Assembly: GCA_910584715.1 (NCBI GenBank)
Contig: CAJUAN010000001.1
Coordinates: 1 to 64,000, forward strand
DNA: 64,000 bases
From: an uncultured Oscillospiraceae bacterium
GTDB lineage: Bacteria; Bacillota; Clostridia; Oscillospirales; Ruminococcaceae
Direction: 5' to 3'
Shown: piece after piece, positions 59,574-64,000 of the stretch
How the letters are laid out: each line of letters opens with the position of its first letter
How positions within the stretch are numbered: the stretch's first letter is position 1
The notes under the pieces: model-generated
The model's input: only the letters and a program-made list of their open reading frames with translations
The model's database searches: none
Told to the model about the DNA's origin: nothing
Translations under genes and position numbers: made by a program

Positions 59574-62500
59574 TCAAAACAGCGATATCTGATTTGACTT
59601 AGGCAAAGCTTCAAGCGCGCCTATGCTTTCGAGAGTTTCAATGACTGACTTTGTCGCGCCACTTCGTTCCTGAAGTTCGTCTATAGAAAGCAGATCGCCC
59701 TCCTGAACGGCGTCGTAAATCGCCTTTGCAGCGTTCACTCCAACACCCTTTGCGGAACAGAACGGCAGCCGCAGCTTTCCGTCCTCTATTTTGTATTTTT
59801 CCGCGTCCGACTTGTAAATATCAATGGGCAGGAACTCAAATCCCCGAGCCATCATTTCGTTCACTATCATCAGCATATCGTATGTGGACGATTCCTTTGC
59901 CGTTCGGTCGTTGCCCTTATTGCGAAGCTCCGATATCTTGAATTTCACCGCTTCCCTGCCCTGTACGGCAGTTTCCGCGTCAAAATCCTCTCCGCGAACC
60001 GTAAATATCGTCGCATAGAACGCCAGAGGCTCATAAACCTTGTACCACCCCAGCTTCATCGCCGCCGTAACATACGCCGCCGCGTGAGCCTTCGGGAACA
60101 TATACTTTATCTTCAAACAGCTGTCTATGTACCACTGGGGAACGTTGTGAGCAAGCATATCCTGCTTCATTTCCTCGGTAAGAAGCTTAGGAGCGTTTCC
60201 CTTACGTGTTATCTCCATTATCTTAAAGGACAGCTTGGGGTCAAGTCCGTGGTAAATCAGATATGTCATGATACTGTCACGGGTTCCTATAACGTCCGAA
60301 ATTGTACAGATGTTTTCCTTAATAAGCTCCTGCGCGTTTCCCAGCCAAACATCAGTACCGTGCGAAAGTCCCGATATCTGCAAAAGGTCGGAGAAATTCT
60401 TCGGCTTTGCCTCAATAAGCATTCCGCGCACAAAAGGCGTACCCATTTCAGGAATAGCCAGCGTACCCGTTTCGCAGTCAATATCCTCCGGTCTCACCCC
60501 CAACGCTTCCGTTGAAGTACACAGGCTGATAACTTTTTCGTCTCCCGGGAATATATCCACGGTTTTTCTTCCCGTCATGTCCTCAAGATGCTTATAGAGC
60601 GTAGGTACGTCGTGTCCCAGCTCGTCAAGCTTCAGAATGGTGTCGTGAAGCGAATGGAAGTCGAAGTGCGTTGTGGTAAAAATAGAATTCGGATCCTCGG
60701 CAGGGTGCTGAACCGGAGTAAAGTCGTATACCTCAAACTTTGAGGGAACGACTACCATTCCGCCCGGGTGCTGACCCGTGGTACGCTTAACGCCCGTGCA
60801 GCCAATAGTAAGACGGTTTATCTCCGCCTTTGAGGCGACCTCCCCACGCTCGTCAAGATAATGCTTAACGTATCCGTAAGCAGTCTTATCCGCAACCGTA
60901 CCGATAGTACCCGCTTTGAAAACGTTATCCTTGCCGAACAGCTCCTCGGTGTACTTGTGAGCAAAGGTCTGGTACTCCCCCGAAAAGTTGAGGTCGATAT
61001 CGGGAGCCTTGTCTCCGTCAAATCCTAAAAACGTTTCAAAGGGAATGTCATGTCCGTCGCGGTTATATGGAGTACCGCATTTCTCGCAGTTTTTGGAAGG
61101 AAGATCGTATCCCGAACCAACCGAACCGTCCGTAATAAAAATGCTGTGCTTGCAGTTTGGGCAAACATAGTGGGGCGGAAGCGGATTTACTTCTGAAATA
61201 CCAGCCATTGAAGCCACAAAGGACGAACCTACTGAACCTCGGGAGCCTACCTGATAACCGTGCTCATTGGAATTTGCAACAAGCTTCTGGGCGATCATAT
61301 AGAGAACCGCAAAACCGTGCTTTATAATAGACGTAAGCTCACGGTCAAGACGTTTCGCAACAAGCTCGGGAACAGGATCGCCGTAAATGGACTTGCACCG
61401 TTCCCATGAAATACGCTCTAAATCTTCCTCCGCGCCGGGAATCTCCGGAGTGAACGTTCCCGGAGGAATAGGCACAACGTCGGGATTCACCATGTCAGCG
61501 ATCTTATTGGTATTGGTAACGACCACCTCGTAAGCCTTTTCCTTTCCGAGATATGAAAATTCCTCCAGCATTTCGTCGGTCGTACGAAAGTACAGCGAAG
61601 CCTGATCTCCCGCGTCCTTGAACTTCTGATACGTCAGTATCCTTCGGAAAATACCGTCAGCCTTGTCCATAAAGTGAACGTCGCAGGTCGCCACAACAGG
61701 AATATTCAGCTCCTCGCCAAGCCTGACTATCTTCCTGTTAAGCTCCCGCAGATCCTCCTCGGAGGTAATGTTGGGATACTCGCTGTCGCGGATAAGAAAG
61801 GAATTGTTTTCGATAGGCTGTATTTCCAGATAATCATAGAAGCGCGCGGTCTCCTTGACGCTTTCCCAAGGGTGACCGTCCTTTACCGCTGAAAAAACCT
61901 CTCCCGCCTCGCAGGCGCTGCCTACGATAAGTCCGTCGCGGTGAGCCATAAGTTCCGAAATAGGTATGCGCGGATTACGCTTGAAGTATTTAATATTTCC
62001 GTAAGAAATAAGCTTGTAAAGATTTTTCAAACCGATCGCGTTCTTGACAAGAATGATCTGGTGATACGACCTGAGCGACCGCGGATCAACGTTCAAAACG
62101 CACTTGTTTATCTCGCTGATGTTGGATATTTTGTGCTCCTCGATAAGCCTGCCGATAAGAATAATGTAAATTCTTGCCAACATCTTAGCGTCGTCGTCCG
62201 CGCGGTGATGATTGAAGTCTCCCAAACCAAGCTCCTTGGCAACATAGTCGAGCTTATGCTTTTTAAGGTGAGGAAGCATACTTCTGCTCATCTTAACCGT
62301 ATCAATAGTGGAAAAACTGAAATCAATACCGTATCTCTCGCAGCCCGCATTTATAAAGGAGCAGTCAAAGCTTGCGTTATGGGCAACTAAAACGGGAGCC
62401 TGTCCGCAGAACTCAATGAATTTTTTTATCGCCTCCTCCTGAGACGGCGCACCCTTTACCATATCGTCCGTAATGCTTGTCAGCTCGGTTATACGCGCGG

Positions 62501-63908
62501 GAATTTTCCTGTCCGGGTCAACAAAGGTCTGGAACGTATCTTCGATTTCAAGGCCCTTTACTCTTACCGCGCCTATCTCGATTATTCTGTCTCCCTGCGC
62601 GCTGAAACCCGTTGTCTCGATGTCGAAAACAATAACCTCGCCGTTCAGGGAAACGTCCTTGAACACGTTGACCGCGTTAGTCCTGTCGTTTACCGAGTAA
62701 GCCTCGCAGCCATAAATAACCTTAAAATCCCCGCCGTTCTTGCGTATCTTTGCGGCAGCAGAAGCAGCCTCGGGAAAAGCCTGTGCAACACCGTGGTCTG
62801 TGATAGCCATAGCGGTGTGTCCCCAGGAGTACGCCCTTTCTATAAGCTTTGAAGCGGGGGTTATTGCGTCCATGGCGGACATATTTGTATGCAGATGAAG
62901 CTCGACCCTTTTTGTTTCGGAATTATCCTTTCTTTCCGTTTTGCCGACCTGCATAATGTCGTTGGCCTTTATCACAAACTCATTGTCAAATGTGTCAAAA
63001 TCAGCTTTGCCCTTGAGAAGAACGGTACCGCCCTTTTTAAACGCCGCAAGGACGTTTTCGTCCTCCTTATTCTCAAAGCTTTTAACTGAAATTGAGCTTG
63101 TATAGTCGGTAATGCTTATAGACACCACGCGCTTTTCACCGTTTTTGGTGCGTATCTCCTTTTCGGAATAATCAAAAACGTCTCCCCACACGGTGATGTT
63201 GTTCATCTTGCTTGTAATGTCAGAAATATTTATAACGGGAGAATCTATCGTCCTGCCCTTGATAAGCTTTGCGCCCTCTTTAAGGATAGGCAGGTCTTTA
63301 AAATCAATGGTGATAACGGGCTCCTTTGGAGCGGAAGGGACATTTCCGCCTCCCGGATATCCTTCCTCCGGCGGAGCCTCACGGGCAGCAGGCATTTCCG
63401 AAATGACCTGAGCCATTCTTTCATTGTAATCGTCTTCCGCAGGCCGGAAATTTCCCTCCTCCAAAACGACCTTGATATTTGCGGAAAAGACTTCTCTTAT
63501 AAGCTTTTCGAGCTCGGTATCGGCTCCCGCTTTTTTCAGGGTACCGCAGCCCGCTCCGTTAACGTTTACAGTAACCGTATTATCGCTGAAAGCATAATCT
63601 GCCTTGTCGAGATGACCGTTCACAACGTACAGTCTGCGCTTCAGCATCGACACAATATCCGGCATACATTTTTCACTGAAAAGCGCAGGGCTGTAACGGC
63701 AGTTTAATGTAAACGCGCCGATACCCAGATTATTTTTCATTGACTTTTCAAAATCAATCACATAGTCGTATTTCTGAACCTGTTCATAGGACGCGAATAC
63801 AACAAGCTCGCGGCTTTTTTCTCTGTGCGTAAGCTTCAGCACCTCGCCCCTGCCGATCGAGTTTGGTATGTCCGCTATATAGTCCGAAAAAAAATCCTTT
63901 ATAAGCAT
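59574..63908 (-). CDS. polC: DNA polymerase III PolC-type alpha subunit
   Basis: 1444 residues, complete. Order: N-terminal domain, OB fold (about 225-315), PHP domain (HLHTNMSAMDA, ITDHGVAQAF), inserted DnaQ-like 3'-5' exonuclease (VFDIETTGFSAQGDRIIEIGA, AHNASFDCSF, HHRADDDAKM, read in parts), second part of PHP, zinc motif CPNCKH/CEKCG, palm with SRGSVGSSFVA and PDIDLNF, and C-terminal helix-hairpin-helix. Leading-strand replicase of Firmicutes. Typical single essential gene. Confidence 0.98.
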   Translation of the reverse strand: MLIKDFFSDYIADIPNSIGRGEVLKLTHREKSRELVVFASYEQVQKYDYVIDFEKSMKNNLGIGAFTLNCRYSPALFSEKCMPDIVSMLKRRLYVVNGHLDKADYAFSDNTVTVNVNGAGCGTLKKAGADTELEKLIREVFSANIKVVLEEGNFRPAEDDYNERMAQVISEMPAAREAPPEEGYPGGGNVPSAPKEPVITIDFKDLPILKEGAKLIKGRTIDSPVINISDITSKMNNITVWGDVFDYSEKEIRTKNGEKRVVSISITDYTSSISVKSFENKEDENVLAAFKKGGTVLLKGKADFDTFDNEFVIKANDIMQVGKTERKDNSETKRVELHLHTNMSAMDAITPASKLIERAYSWGHTAMAITDHGVAQAFPEAASAAAKIRKNGGDFKVIYGCEAYSVNDRTNAVNVFKDVSLNGEVIVFDIETTGFSAQGDRIIEIGAVRVKGLEIEDTFQTFVDPDRKIPARITELTSITDDMVKGAPSQEEAIKKFIEFCGQAPVLVAHNASFDCSFINAGCERYGIDFSFSTIDTVKMSRSMLPHLKKHKLDYVAKELGLGDFNHHRADDDAKMLARIYIILIGRLIEEHKISNISEINKCVLNVDPRSLRSYHQIILVKNAIGLKNLYKLISYGNIKYFKRNPRIPISELMAHRDGLIVGSACEAGEVFSAVKDGHPWESVKETARFYDYLEIQPIENNSFLIRDSEYPNITSEEDLRELNRKIVRLGEELNIPVVATCDVHFMDKADGIFRRILTYQKFKDAGDQASLYFRTTDEMLEEFSYLGKEKAYEVVVTNTNKIADMVNPDVVPIPPGTFTPEIPGAEEDLERISWERCKSIYGDPVPELVAKRLDRELTSIIKHGFAVLYMIAQKLVANSNEHGYQVGSRGSVGSSFVASMAGISEVNPLPPHYVCPNCKHSIFITDGSVGSGYDLPSKNCEKCGTPYNRDGHDIPFETFLGFDGDKAPDIDLNFSGEYQTFAHKYTEELFGKDNVFKAGTIGTVADKTAYGYVKHYLDERGEVASKAEINRLTIGCTGVKRTTGQHPGGMVVVPSKFEVYDFTPVQHPAEDPNSIFTTTHFDFHSLHDTILKLDELGHDVPTLYKHLEDMTGRKTVDIFPGDEKVISLCTSTEALGVRPEDIDCETGTLAIPEMGTPFVRGMLIEAKPKNFSDLLQISGLSHGTDVWLGNAQELIKENICTISDVIGTRDSIMTYLIYHGLDPKLSFKIMEITRKGNAPKLLTEEMKQDMLAHNVPQWYIDSCLKIKYMFPKAHAAAYVTAAMKLGWYKVYEPLAFYATIFTVRGEDFDAETAVQGREAVKFKISELRNKGNDRTAKESSTYDMLMIVNEMMARGFEFLPIDIYKSDAEKYKIEDGKLRLPFCSAKGVGVNAAKAIYDAVQEGDLLSIDELQERSGATKSVIETLESIGALEALPKSNQISLF

Positions 63909-63928
63909 AATTTATCAATCCTAATTTT

Positions 63929-64000
63929 TTAAAGTTTTTCTATTTCCGCTAAAAGCTCCGTCAGTATTTCATTTTCAGGTATCTTGCGTATTATCTCACC
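63929..64000 (-). CDS. ispG: C-terminus of a protein, probably IspG (partial)
   Basis: The last 23 codons of a leftward gene: GEIIRKIPENEILTELLAEI and then EKL before TAA at 63931-63929. The pattern GE-x-x-RK-x-PE matches the usual C-terminus of IspG (4-hydroxy-3-methylbut-2-enyl diphosphate synthase), whose gene often precedes polC in clostridia. Too short for certainty. Confidence 0.5.
   Translation of the reverse strand, partial: GEIIRKIPENEILTELLAEIEKL

Noticed and set aside
1..64000. CRISPR arrays, rRNA genes and IS transposases
   Set aside because: Looked for on both strands; no regular repeat-spacer array, rRNA sequence or transposase was seen.

Overview
The window looks like the chromosome of a low-GC Gram-positive gut anaerobe of the class Clostridia, most likely a Ruminococcus-type member of the Oscillospiraceae. 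Pointers are PolC-type DNA polymerase III, class III glutamine synthetase (GlnN), a short HisG paired with HisZ, strong AGGAGG ribosome binding sites, agr-type peptide signalling, and a secreted protein with cellulose-binding-like modules. The species call is inference.

Layout. Positions 1-30787 are mobile DNA inserted at the 3' end of a tRNA-Glu gene (30765-30839, minus strand). A 23-bp copy of the tRNA 3' end at 10962-10984 splits this DNA into two tandem integrative mobilizable elements. Element 1 runs from beyond the left edge to 10984. It holds a partial RTX-type calcium-binding protein with a papain-like N-terminal domain, a lipoprotein, an agr-like cassette (response regulator, kinase, AgrB, AgrD), an XRE regulator, MobC, a relaxase and a tyrosine integrase. 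Element 2 (10962-30787) holds two membrane proteins, a relaxase remnant, a roughly 1512-residue secreted multidomain protein, a second agr-like cassette with two tandem AgrD peptides, a STAND ATPase, a ParM/ParR pair, a highly structured stem-loop region, MobC, a relaxase, a DUF6040-like membrane protein, an excisionase-like protein and an integrase. Both elements therefore share one plan: large secreted or calcium-binding effector, agr quorum sensing, mobilization, integration.

Regulation of the islands can be read in the DNA. Twin direct repeats spaced 21 bp (two helical turns), as expected for LytTR regulators, sit just upstream of near-consensus promoters for the lipoprotein/RTX operon and for agrB-agrD of element 1. 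A different 21-bp-spaced pair sits upstream of agrB of element 2. The inferred circuit is peptide, kinase, LytTR regulator, then effector operon plus autoinduction.

Positions 30788-64000 are chromosomal backbone: tRNA-Glu, tRNA-Met, a GGDEF-EAL protein, a flotillin/NfeD operon with several small ORFs and a linked XRE regulator sharing a palindromic operator, glnN with an attenuator-like leader, an iron-dependent alcohol dehydrogenase, a Cys/Pro-rich protein, and a long leftward histidine region downstream of polC. The histidine genes run hisZ-G-D-C-B-H, then about 7 kb of unrelated genes (CPBP proteases, acetyltransferases, GrpB, kinase-like, cupin, radical SAM), then hisF, further small genes, a divergent carbamoyltransferase-like protein, a divergent HisI-like protein and hisE. 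No hisA is present in the window. The right edge holds polC and the last 23 codons of a probable ispG.
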